Assembly: GCA_022843125.1 (NCBI GenBank)
Contig: JALHOG010000005.1
Location: forward strand, 62,001 to 126,000
Origin: Ilumatobacteraceae bacterium
GTDB lineage: Bacteria > Actinomycetota > Acidimicrobiia > Acidimicrobiales > Ilumatobacteraceae
Direction: 5' to 3'
Length of the DNA stretch: 64,000 nt
The position numbers and the translations under genes were made by a program. The notes below the pieces were generated by a model, which searched no databases, was not told the origin of the DNA, and saw only the letters and a program-made list of their open reading frames with translations. Positions 7,465-14,860 of the stretch are shown piece after piece; the first letter of the stretch is position 1, and each line of letters opens with the position of its first letter.

Positions 7465-8874
7465 ATGAGCGAACTCTGGCAACTGGGAGCCCTCGAACTG
7501 GCCGCGAAGATCCGCGACGGCGAGGCGTCGAGCCGTGAGGTGCTGGAGGCCCACCTCGCACGCGTCGACGAGGTCAACCCGCACCTGAACGCGATCGTGC
7601 GGCGTCTCGACGACGAGGCGAGGGCCGCGGCCGACGCCGCCGACCGCGCCGTCGCTGCGGGGAGCCCGCTCGGGCCGTTCCACGGCGTGCCGATCACCGT
7701 CAAGGAGAACATCGACCTGGCCGGCACGCCGACGACGCAGGGCTTGGCGGCGCTCGCCGAGGCGATCGCGCCGAGCGATGCGCCGAGTGTCGAACGCATG
7801 CGCGCGGCCGGCGCGATCCCGTTCGCCCGGACCAATCTGCCCGACCTCGGGTTGCGCGTCCATACCCACTCGTCGCTGCACGGGCTCACTCGCAACCCGC
7901 ACCATCCCGGTCGCACCGCCGGCGGGTCGAGCGGCGGCGAGGGGTCGGCGATCGCGTCGGGCATGAGCCCGCTCGGGCTCGGCAACGACATCGGGGGTTC
8001 GCTCCGCAACCCGGCGCACTGCTGCGGGATCTCATCCATCAAGCCGACGAACGGCGTCGTCCCGATGGCCTCGGCGGTGCCGCCCGAGGACATGGGGCTC
8101 GCCGCACAGCAGATGCTCGCGGAGGGGCCGATGGCCCGTTCGGTCCTCGACGTGCGGGCAGCACTGCTCAGCCTCGCCGGCGCGCACGTGCGCGACCCGA
8201 GGAGCCTGCCGGTCACGCTCACCGACCTGGGACCGGGCGAACGCCTGAGGATCGCCGTGGTGCTCGCACCCCCCGGTGGCTCGACGCACCAGGAGGTGGC
8301 CGACGCGGTGCGGCGAGCGGCCGACCATCTCGCCGATGCCGGCCACGACGTGGTCGAGGCACTCCCGCCCGACTACGAGGCGACGATCGAACTGTGGGGC
8401 GCGCTGCTCCTCACCGACATCGCGGTCCAACGCCCGCTGCTCGACATGGTGATGGGCGACGACGGCCGGGCGATCCTCGACGCGTTCCAGGCGAGCGGGC
8501 CGGCGCCGACGCTCGAGCTGTCGTTCCAGGTGCAGACCGAGCGCTACCGCCTGATGCGGATCTGGTCGGCGTTCTTCGCCGACCACCCGATCGTGTTGTC
8601 GCCCACCTGGGCGCAACCGCCGTTCGAGCACGATGCCGACCTCACCGACGATCCCCAGTTCCTCCGCGACACCCTCCGCCCGGTGCTGCCGGCCAACTTC
8701 CTCGGGCTCCCCGCCGCCGTCGTACCGTGCGGCACCGCCGACGCCCTGCCCGTGGGCGTCCAGGTGATCGGCGACCGGTTCACCGATCTCCGCTGCCTGG
8801 GCATCGCCGGACAGATCCAGGAACGCGAAGGCACACCGGCGCCGATCGACCCCGTTCGTTCCGTCACCGCGTGA
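7465..8874 (+). CDS. Amidase-signature family protein
   Basis: A 469-residue amidase-signature hydrolase with the Ser-cisSer-Lys triad: lysine in PITVKENIDLAG (about residue 80), cis-serine in GRTAGGSSGGEGSA, and nucleophile serine in GNDIGGSLRNPAHCCG. The substrate is unknown; GatA is unlikely because no gatB or gatC is nearby. Three in-frame ATGs occur at 7453, 7456 and 7465. I chose 7465 because the family N-terminus (MSELWQLGALELA) begins there and CATGAT lies 7 nt upstream. It overlaps menE by a GTGA junction, so the two are translationally coupled although no functional link is known. Confidence 0.85.
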   Translation: MSELWQLGALELAAKIRDGEASSREVLEAHLARVDEVNPHLNAIVRRLDDEARAAADAADRAVAAGSPLGPFHGVPITVKENIDLAGTPTTQGLAALAEAIAPSDAPSVERMRAAGAIPFARTNLPDLGLRVHTHSSLHGLTRNPHHPGRTAGGSSGGEGSAIASGMSPLGLGNDIGGSLRNPAHCCGISSIKPTNGVVPMASAVPPEDMGLAAQQMLAEGPMARSVLDVRAALLSLAGAHVRDPRSLPVTLTDLGPGERLRIAVVLAPPGGSTHQEVADAVRRAADHLADAGHDVVEALPPDYEATIELWGALLLTDIAVQRPLLDMVMGDDGRAILDAFQASGPAPTLELSFQVQTERYRLMRIWSAFFADHPIVLSPTWAQPPFEHDADLTDDPQFLRDTLRPVLPANFLGLPAAVVPCGTADALPVGVQVIGDRFTDLRCLGIAGQIQEREGTPAPIDPVRSVTA

Positions 8875-9983
8875 CCGGTCGACTGGTCGCGCTCGACCTC
8901 CCGGGTGGTCCCGGGTTCGTCGATGCGCTCCAACGCTTGTGGGATGCAGGCGACGCAGCGTTCCCGGTCGACCGTCGCCTCCCGCCCGCCGCCAAGGTCG
9001 CCCTGATCGAACGGATGGGCGCAGCCTCCGTCATCGACGAGTTCGGCGGCCACACCTCCGGGGTCGGTGCCGTGCCGGTCGACGCCGGCGACGCGCTCGT
9101 CGTCGCGACGAGCGGTTCGAGCGGGACGCCCAAGGGCGTCGTGCTCACCCATGATGCCGTGCGTGCCTCCGCCGTCGCCACGTCGCTCCGTCTCGAGGCG
9201 ACCACAGGCGATCATTGGTTGGCATGCCTCCCGCTCTCGCATGTCGGGGGGCTGTCGGTCGTCACCAGGGCACTGGTGACGGGAACGCCGCTCACCGTCC
9301 ACGACGGGTTCGACGCTGCTGCAGTCGACGCGAGTGAGGCGTCGCTCGTGTCGCTCGTCGCCACCGCGATGCAGCGCATCGACACCACCCGCTGGCGCGT
9401 CATCGTGCTCGGTGGCGCACGACCGCCGCACGACCGCCCGGCGAACGCGGTGACCACCTACGGCATGACCGAGACCGGGAGCGGCGTGGTGTACGACCGG
9501 CGCCCGCTCGACGGCGTCGAGCTCCGCATCATCGACAGCGAGGTGCACGTCCGCGGTCCGATGCTGCTGCGCTGCTACCGCGACGGCACCGACCCCAAGA
9601 CCGACGACGGGTGGTTCGCCACGGGCGACCTGGGCGACATCGACGACAACGGCCTGCTGCGCGTCCACGGCCGGCGCGGTGACCTGATCATCACCGGCGG
9701 TGAGAACGTGTGGCCCGAGCCGGTCGAGGCGATCCTGCGTCGCACGCCGGGCGTGATCGACGTCGGGATCGCGGGGGTCGCCGATCCGGAGTGGGGTCAG
9801 ATCGTCACGGCGTTCGTCGTGCCCGCCGACCCGACAGCGCCGCCCGCTCTCGACGAGCTCCGCGCTGCGGTCAAGGACGAGCTGGCGGCGTTCAACGCCC
9901 CGCGTCGACTCGTGCTGGTCGACACCCTCCCCCGCACCGCGCTCGGCAAGCTGCGGCGCAGCGAACTCGTCGTCCGCAGCTGA
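8871..9983 (+). CDS. menE: O-succinylbenzoate--CoA ligase MenE
   Basis: An adenylate-forming ligase of 370 residues, short for the superfamily as is usual for actinobacterial MenE. Motifs are VVATSGSSGTPKGVVLTH (P-loop), TYGMTETGSG, GWFATGDLGDID, and the C-terminal catalytic lysine in LPRTALGKLRR. It activates o-succinylbenzoate for MenB. The start is GTG at 8871, overlapping the amidase stop as GTGA. An acyl-CoA ligase of other specificity is possible, but the small size and the men neighbours support MenE. Confidence 0.88.
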   Translation: MTGRLVALDLPGGPGFVDALQRLWDAGDAAFPVDRRLPPAAKVALIERMGAASVIDEFGGHTSGVGAVPVDAGDALVVATSGSSGTPKGVVLTHDAVRASAVATSLRLEATTGDHWLACLPLSHVGGLSVVTRALVTGTPLTVHDGFDAAAVDASEASLVSLVATAMQRIDTTRWRVIVLGGARPPHDRPANAVTTYGMTETGSGVVYDRRPLDGVELRIIDSEVHVRGPMLLRCYRDGTDPKTDDGWFATGDLGDIDDNGLLRVHGRRGDLIITGGENVWPEPVEAILRRTPGVIDVGIAGVADPEWGQIVTAFVVPADPTAPPALDELRAAVKDELAAFNAPRRLVLVDTLPRTALGKLRRSELVVRS

Positions 9984-9987
9984 CCGG

Positions 9988-10737
9988 TCAGACGACGCCA
10001 CCCCTGACGCCGGCACCGCCGTCGATCACGTAGGTCTCGCCCGTGATCCACGACGCCTTGTCGGACGCCAGGAACACCGCGAGGTTGGCGATGTCGTCGG
10101 GTTCGCCCAGCCGCTTGAGCGGCAAGCCCTGCTCGAGCTGCTCCCCGAAGTTGTCGACGAGCACCTTGGCAAAGTCGGTCCGCACCAGACCGGGAGCGAT
10201 GCCGACCACACGATTGGGCCCGAGCTCGCCCGCCAACTGCCGGGTGAGGTGGATCAGTGCGGCCTTCGTGAGGTTGTAGACCCCGAGGCCGTACTCCGTC
10301 CGCAAGCCGCCGACGGACGCGATGTTGATCATCACGCCCGGATTGGCGGCCATCGCCTGGCGATACGCAGCGCGCGACCAGAACAGTGGCCCCCGCAGGT
10401 TCACCTCGAAGGTCTTGTCGAACGCCCCCGGCTCGACGTCGAGCGTCCCGCCGTAGTGCGGGTTGGTGGCGGCGTTGTTGACGAGGATGTCGAGGCCACC
10501 GAAGCGCTCGATGGTGGCCGCCACGCACGCCTCGGCCGACTCGACGTTCCCGGCGTTCGCCGCGTACACCGCCGTCTCGCCGTCGATCCGAGATGCTGCG
10601 TCGTCGAGCTGATCCTGCTTGCGCGACGACAGCATGACGCTCGCGCCCGCCTCGGCCATGGACTTCGCGATCGCGAAGCCGATCCCCTTCGACGCTCCTG
10701 TGACGAGCGCGACCTTGCCTTCGAGCGATACCTGCAT
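9988..10737 (-). CDS. Short-chain dehydrogenase/reductase (FabG-like)
   Basis: A classical SDR of 249 residues. The cofactor motif is VTGASKGIGFAIA near the N-terminus, followed by the structural NNAATN motif, the catalytic serine in INIASVGG and the YNLTKAA motif (Tyr and Lys). The C-terminal region FLASDKASWITGETYVIDGG is typical. The substrate cannot be read from the sequence; 3-oxoacyl or other hydroxy compounds are possible. The start ATG at 10737 lies 8 nt after a TACGGT hexamer embedded in a small inverted repeat. It converges with menE. Confidence 0.85.
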   Translation of the reverse strand: MQVSLEGKVALVTGASKGIGFAIAKSMAEAGASVMLSSRKQDQLDDAASRIDGETAVYAANAGNVESAEACVAATIERFGGLDILVNNAATNPHYGGTLDVEPGAFDKTFEVNLRGPLFWSRAAYRQAMAANPGVMINIASVGGLRTEYGLGVYNLTKAALIHLTRQLAGELGPNRVVGIAPGLVRTDFAKVLVDNFGEQLEQGLPLKRLGEPDDIANLAVFLASDKASWITGETYVIDGGAGVRGGVV

Positions 10738-10740
10738 GAG

Positions 10741-10758
10741 CGGCCACCGTAGTGGCCG
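10741..10758. promoter_or_regulatory. Inverted repeat around the -10 of the SDR gene
   Basis: The arms 10741-10747 and 10752-10758 are perfectly complementary, with a 4-nt centre. On the minus strand the hexamer TACGGT (10746-10751) overlaps it, 8 nt before the ATG. This is the geometry of an operator over a promoter, but it is short and no regulator gene is adjacent. Confidence 0.35.
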
Positions 10759-10767
10759 ATGTGACGG

Positions 10768-12081
10768 TCAGGGCTCTTCGGAAGCAGCCGCGTGGAGGAC
10801 CGACGCGTCGTCGTCCTCGTCGTGCATCGGCACCAGGGCAATGCGCAAGCGCCGGATGCGTCGGCCCTCGACCTCGATCACCTCGAGCTCCCACCCGTCG
10901 TGCCTGATCGACTCGCCCACCTCTGGTGGGTGCCCGAGCGTGTTGAACACGAAGCCGCCGATCGTGTCCCAGTCGTCGTCGGGGACGTCGATGTCGAGCA
11001 ACTCGTTGACCTCGGAAACGGCCATGCCGCCGACGATCAGATACTCACCGGTGGGGAGGCGTTCGACATCGGGCAGCTCGTTGTCGTACTCGTCGACGAT
11101 CTCGCCGACCAGCTCCTCCAGACAATCCTCGAGGGTGACGAGACCGGACACCGCGCCGTACTCGTCGGCGACGATGGCGAGGTGGAACTTGCCCGTCTGC
11201 ATCTCGCGCATCAGCTGGCGGACCGGCTTGTTCTCGGGGATGAACCGGATCGGGCGGACCAGTTCGGCCGCAAGCCGAGCACCATCGCCGGCACGCTCGG
11301 CTCGCATGAGATCCTTCGTGTACGCGAGACCGATCACGTCCTCGTCGTCGTGCCCTTCGACCGGGAGCCGGCTGTACCCGCGATCGATCGCGAAGTCGAG
11401 TGCCTCGGACACGGTCGCCTCGTTCGGGATGATCGCCATGTCGGGTCGTGGCACCATCACCTCGCGTGCCACGGTGTCGCCGAACTCGATGATGCTCTCG
11501 ATCAGCTCGCGTTCATCGTGCTCGATGACCTCGTCGTCGGCGGCCGCACCCACGATGCCGAGGAGCTCCTGCTCGCTGACGAACGGACCCTGCTTCAGAC
11601 CGCGCCCTGGAATCAGGATGTTGGTGAGTCCGATCAGCCCGCGGCTGATCAGTCGGAGCGGCGGGAAGGTCACCAGCACCTGTGTGAAGCGGGAGGTCAT
11701 CAGACCGGCGCGCTCGGTGTGCAGGACCGCCCACGTCTTGGGCATCGATTCGGCCAGCACGAAGAACACGATGACGTTGATGACGAACGCGATCGCGATG
11801 CCGTACCAGCCCGGCAGCAGGCTCTGGGCGAGGATGCCCGCCAGATAGGCCTGGCCGGTCTGCAGCACGGTCACGGTCACGAGGAGCGGATTGATGAATC
11901 GCTCGGGATGCTCGACCAGCTTCACGAGGGCTCGTGCAGACTTGCTGTCGGTGCTGTCTGCCAGCGATCGCGCCTTGACGACCGAGACGCGGTTGAGGCC
12001 GGTCTCGGCGATCGCGAGCACGACGAGCACCATCAGGATGGCGGCGATCGCGAGCAGCAGTACGGTCTCGGTTCCGGTCAC
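10768..12081 (-). CDS. CorC/HlyC-type CNNM transporter-like protein with CBS pair
   Basis: A 437-residue membrane protein. The N-terminal CNNM (DUF21) domain has about four hydrophobic segments, beginning LLLAIAAILMVLVVLAIAET. Around residues 205-330 is a CBS pair (MVPRPDMAIIP ... VSGLVTLEDCLEELVGEI), and the C-terminal CorC_HlyC domain carries TIGGFVFNTLGHPP. Relatives are implicated in Mg or Co efflux. The order phoH, ybeY, CorC-like on one strand is widespread in bacteria. The start ATG at 12081 is 4 nt after the ybeY stop, supporting an operon. Confidence 0.9.
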   Translation of the reverse strand: MTGTETVLLLAIAAILMVLVVLAIAETGLNRVSVVKARSLADSTDSKSARALVKLVEHPERFINPLLVTVTVLQTGQAYLAGILAQSLLPGWYGIAIAFVINVIVFFVLAESMPKTWAVLHTERAGLMTSRFTQVLVTFPPLRLISRGLIGLTNILIPGRGLKQGPFVSEQELLGIVGAAADDEVIEHDERELIESIIEFGDTVAREVMVPRPDMAIIPNEATVSEALDFAIDRGYSRLPVEGHDDEDVIGLAYTKDLMRAERAGDGARLAAELVRPIRFIPENKPVRQLMREMQTGKFHLAIVADEYGAVSGLVTLEDCLEELVGEIVDEYDNELPDVERLPTGEYLIVGGMAVSEVNELLDIDVPDDDWDTIGGFVFNTLGHPPEVGESIRHDGWELEVIEVEGRRIRRLRIALVPMHDEDDDASVLHAAASEEP

Positions 12082-12085
12082 GGTG

Positions 12086-12634
12086 TCAGTCCTGCTCCTG
12101 TGTGAACGCGGCTGGAGCCGGGCCGTTCCAGTGATGATCGATCAGATGGGTGAGCTCGGCCGCACGCATGCGGGCCGTCTCGTCGGGCTCGGCGTGATCG
12201 TGGCCGAGGATGTGGAGGACACCGTGCACGACGAGCAGCGCGAGCTCGTCGTCGAGCGTGCCGGCATGGGTGGGTGCGTTCTCGGCGGCAACCGCCGGGC
12301 AGATGACGACATCGCCGAGCAGCAACGGTCCGAACCCGTCGGGTAGAGCATCGCCCGCGACGTCGTCGAGCGGGAACGACAGCACATCGGTCGCGCCGGT
12401 GGATCCCATGTGCTCTGCGTTGAGCGCGGCGATCTCGTCGGTGTCGACGAAGGTGAGCGTCAACTCACCCGTCCGGCCCTCAGCCGTCAGCACGGCGGCG
12501 GCCAAGCGGGCCCAGCGACCGGCATCGACCACGACGTCGGCCTGCTCATCGGCAGGGACGACGATCACGTCCCCGTCGATGATCGGATCGAGCGGAACGG
12601 GGTCGACGCCGGTGGCACTCGGAGGCTCAGCCAT
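12086..12634 (-). CDS. ybeY: Endoribonuclease YbeY
   Basis: A 182-residue zinc-dependent endoribonuclease involved in rRNA maturation and ribosome quality control. The three-histidine zinc motif is HGVLHILGHDHAE (about residues 138-150), preceded by STGATDVLSFPLDD, another strong family signature. The N-terminus is about 35 residues longer than minimal YbeY. Its ATG at 12634 lies inside the end of phoH (8-nt overlap), and the CorC-like gene follows 4 nt after its stop. Confidence 0.95.
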   Translation of the reverse strand: MAEPPSATGVDPVPLDPIIDGDVIVVPADEQADVVVDAGRWARLAAAVLTAEGRTGELTLTFVDTDEIAALNAEHMGSTGATDVLSFPLDDVAGDALPDGFGPLLLGDVVICPAVAAENAPTHAGTLDDELALLVVHGVLHILGHDHAEPDETARMRAAELTHLIDHHWNGPAPAAFTQEQD

Positions 12635-13631
12635 CGTCGCCGGACCGACGTTTCGGGTGGCGCTCGTCGCGACGGCTCGACGCCGCCTCGGCGTCGCGTT
12701 CGTAGGCCGCGACGATTTCGGCGACGATCTGGTGGCGGACGACGTCGGCTCCGGTGAGGTGCACGAACTCGAGGTTCTCGACGCCCTGGAGCACCCGCTC
12801 GAGCCCCTTCAGACCGGAACGGCCATCCTGGACGTCGACCTGCGTGACGTCACCGGTGACGACGACCTTTGACCCGAACCCGATGCGCGTCAGGAACATC
12901 TTCATCTGTTCGGGGGTGGTGTTCTGGGCCTCGTCGAGGATGATGAAGCTGTTGTTGAGCGTGCGCCCGCGCATGAACGCAAGGGGCGCGACTTCGACCG
13001 TGCCCCGCTCCAACAGCTTCTGTGCACCCTCCGGATCGACCATGTCGTAGAGCGCGTCGTACAGGGGACGCAGATACGGATCGATCTTGGCCATCAGGTC
13101 ACCCGGCAGGAAGCCGAGCCGCTCGCCCGCCTCGACGGCCGGTCTGGTGAGGATGATCCGCTGCACCTGGCGTGCTTGGAGCGCCTGCACGCCCATCGCC
13201 ACGGCGAGCCACGACTTGCCGGTGCCCGCCGGGCCGATGCCGAAGGTGATGATGTTGTCGCGAATCGCCTCGACGTAGCGCTTCTGACCGGCGGTCTTCG
13301 GGCGGATCTGACGACCTTTGGCGCCGCGCAGCACCTGATGCGTGAGCACCTCGGTGGGTCGCTCGTCGGCCTCGACCATTCCGATCGATCGGTCGATCGT
13401 GCGCTCGTCGAGCTCGTGGCCCCGCTCGAGCAGGCCGACCAGCTCCTCGAACAGTCTCGAGACGCGCTCGGTCTCGGTGCCGCGCACCGAGATCTCGTTG
13501 CCTCGTACAGTCACGGCGGTACCGGGAAAGTGGCGTTCGATCCTGCGGAGATGCTCGTCTCGCGGACCCAGGAGCGCCGACATCAAGTGCGGGCCGGGGA
13601 CGACGACGGTGGACGCGTCGGTCTGGGTCAT
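12627..13631 (-). CDS. phoH: PhoH-family ATPase
   Basis: A PhoH-like P-loop ATPase of 334 residues. Walker A is GIGPAGTGKSWLAVAMG, Walker B is SFIILDEAQNTT, and a KH-like N-terminal region precedes it (TAVTVRGNEISVRG). A role in RNA metabolism with YbeY is inferred from the conserved gene pair. I used the ATG at 13631 (MTQTDAST). An in-frame GTG at 13661 would add ten residues; neither has a clear ribosome-binding site. A possible leaderless 10-codon ORF lies upstream (13642-13674). Confidence 0.92.
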   Translation of the reverse strand: MTQTDASTVVVPGPHLMSALLGPRDEHLRRIERHFPGTAVTVRGNEISVRGTETERVSRLFEELVGLLERGHELDERTIDRSIGMVEADERPTEVLTHQVLRGAKGRQIRPKTAGQKRYVEAIRDNIITFGIGPAGTGKSWLAVAMGVQALQARQVQRIILTRPAVEAGERLGFLPGDLMAKIDPYLRPLYDALYDMVDPEGAQKLLERGTVEVAPLAFMRGRTLNNSFIILDEAQNTTPEQMKMFLTRIGFGSKVVVTGDVTQVDVQDGRSGLKGLERVLQGVENLEFVHLTGADVVRHQIVAEIVAAYERDAEAASSRRDERHPKRRSGDDG

Positions 13632-13641
13632 GGGAGAGCGG

Positions 13642-13674
13642 TCATGTGGGCGTGTAGCCACCGGCGGGGCTCAT
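13642..13674 (-). other. Possible leaderless 10-codon ORF upstream of phoH
   Basis: On the minus strand TACCGT (13681-13686) is followed after 6 nt by an ATG that opens a 10-codon frame, MSPAGGYTPT, ending 10 nt before the phoH ATG. The spacing matches other leaderless promoters in this window. It may be a leader peptide coupled to phoH, or only a chance frame in the 5' leader. Confidence 0.3.
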
Positions 13675-13722
13675 CCCCACACGGTAGCGCCTGAAGAGCA
13701 GTGGCCGACGCTCCCGGGCGGG

Positions 13723-13743
13723 CGATGGGCCGCGGGCCCATCG
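13723..13743 (-). terminator. Hairpin downstream of tRNA-Cys
   Basis: A 9-bp perfect stem (13723-13731 with 13735-13743) and 3-nt loop, 24 nt past the 3' end of tRNA-Cys on the minus strand. It probably ends the tRNA transcript; there is no T-run. Confidence 0.55.
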
Positions 13744-13766
13744 GACCCGCGACCACCTCGCCATCG

Positions 13767-13838
13767 AGGCGACGCCGGGAATTGAACCCGGGTTCACGGC
13801 TTTGCAGGCCGTTGCCTTAGCCACTCGGCCACGTCGCC
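13767..13838 (-). tRNA. tRNA-Cys (GCA)
   Basis: Read on the minus strand this folds as a full cloverleaf: acceptor GGCGACG/CGTCGCC with discriminator T, a D arm, anticodon stem ACGGC/GCCGT with loop CTGCAAA (anticodon GCA), and a T arm with TTCAATT. The 3' CCA is not encoded. It stands alone between phoH and a lipoprotein gene. Confidence 0.95.
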
Positions 13839-13941
13839 AACGCCAGGGAGGATAGCGGGGACCGCTCGGTCACACGCGAGTGCTTCGGGCTCGACGGCGC
13901 GGTGCACGCCACGGACCGCTTCCGTCCGTCAACATGGGGAG

Positions 13942-14577
13942 GTGCGCTTCGCCACCCCCGTCATCGTGTCGCTCGCAGCGGTCCTCGCTGGCGGGTGCAC
14001 ACAGGACGACGAGCCCGTGGCCGACACGGGTTGCGCGGCGACGGTGCGCGAGGCGTCGTTCGCGACCGAGGTCGAGCAACAGATCGCGCTGCTCGACGCG
14101 GCGTTGGTGCGATGCCGTTCGTACGAGACGCTGGTCGACGAGATGCGGGAGTATCCCGGCATCGTCGGCTACGAGCTCGCGACGTTCGTCGAACTGCGCT
14201 GCGGCGCCGTCGACGACGACGCGATCCGCTCTGCACCGGCGTGTGCCGGCTTCGCCACGTCGAACACCACCGTCGTGACGCTGCCTGCGGACCAGGTGTT
14301 CGTCGGGGAGACGCTCGACGGGCGTCCGGTCGAGCTGCGTCCCGACGCCGACACGGTGTTCGTCGGCGAGTACCCGGAGGTCGTACAGCGCACGGTCGAC
14401 ATCGCCAACGAGGCGGGCTGCGACGCCGTGCTCGAACAGCGGGACCTGTGGGCGGCACGCATCTCCGAGCCCGGCTTCGGCGACGAGGCGTCGGTGTACG
14501 CCAACCACGCTCAAAACGTCGCTGTGTTCATCGGCTGCGAGTTCGAGGCGCTGGGCGGCCCGCCGGCAGCGCCCTGA
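13942..14577 (+). CDS. Putative lipoprotein of unknown function
   Basis: A 211-residue protein whose N-terminus is a lipoprotein signal: a short charged start, a hydrophobic run, then the lipobox LAGGC with Cys near residue 19. The mature part is acidic with several further cysteines (in TGCAATV, VRCRS, ELRCG, APACAG, EAGCDA, IGCEF), suggesting disulfides outside the membrane. I do not recognise a domain. The GTG at 13942 is the only start that leaves a complete signal peptide; a purine-rich GGGGAGG directly abuts it, closer than a normal ribosome-binding site. Confidence 0.7.
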   Translation: MRFATPVIVSLAAVLAGGCTQDDEPVADTGCAATVREASFATEVEQQIALLDAALVRCRSYETLVDEMREYPGIVGYELATFVELRCGAVDDDAIRSAPACAGFATSNTTVVTLPADQVFVGETLDGRPVELRPDADTVFVGEYPEVVQRTVDIANEAGCDAVLEQRDLWAARISEPGFGDEASVYANHAQNVAVFIGCEFEALGGPPAAP

Positions 14578-14590
14578 AGCGAGCAGGCCG

Positions 14591-14764
14591 TCAGTCGAAC
14601 TGCAGGAACAGGATCGCGAACGCAACCCCGAGCAGGGCGACCGCTGCGAGCCACTGCATCGTCGGGCCGAAGACCCGCGCCCGGCCGACTCGATCGTGAC
14701 GTGAACGTGTCGGCCTCCCCTTCGGTGGTGTGACGGCGTGCTTGGGAGTCGCCTGCTTGCTCAT
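14591..14764 (-). CDS. Small single-pass membrane protein, 57 residues
   Basis: An ATG at 14764 opens a 57-codon frame ending with TGA at 14591-14593. The product has a basic, proline-rich N-terminal half (MSKQATPKHAVTPPKGRPTR) followed by one hydrophobic helix, WLAAVALLGVAFAILFLQ, and a two-residue tail. This looks like a real small membrane protein. The layout vaguely resembles the first half of CrgA-like division proteins, but I do not assign that. TAGCAT lies 9 nt upstream of the ATG. It converges with the lipoprotein gene 13 nt away. Confidence 0.65.
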   Translation of the reverse strand: MSKQATPKHAVTPPKGRPTRSRHDRVGRARVFGPTMQWLAAVALLGVAFAILFLQFD

Positions 14765-14834
14765 CGAGAGCTGATGCTAGTCCTGCGGCAGAACGTGCCG
14801 CCGAGCCGCAGGCCGTCCCGATGCGGATCCGCCA

Positions 14835-14848
14835 TGTAAACGTTTGCA
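14835..14848. promoter_or_regulatory. LacI-family operator upstream of the alpha-glucosidase gene
   Basis: TGTAAACGTTTGCA is an almost perfect 14-bp palindrome with the central CG typical of LacI/GalR operators. It lies 12 nt before the ATG of the GH13 gene and overlaps CATACT (14847-14852), a likely -10. A bound repressor would block transcription. No LacI-type gene is in the window. Confidence 0.75.
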
Positions 14849-14860
14849 TACTGGTGCGCG

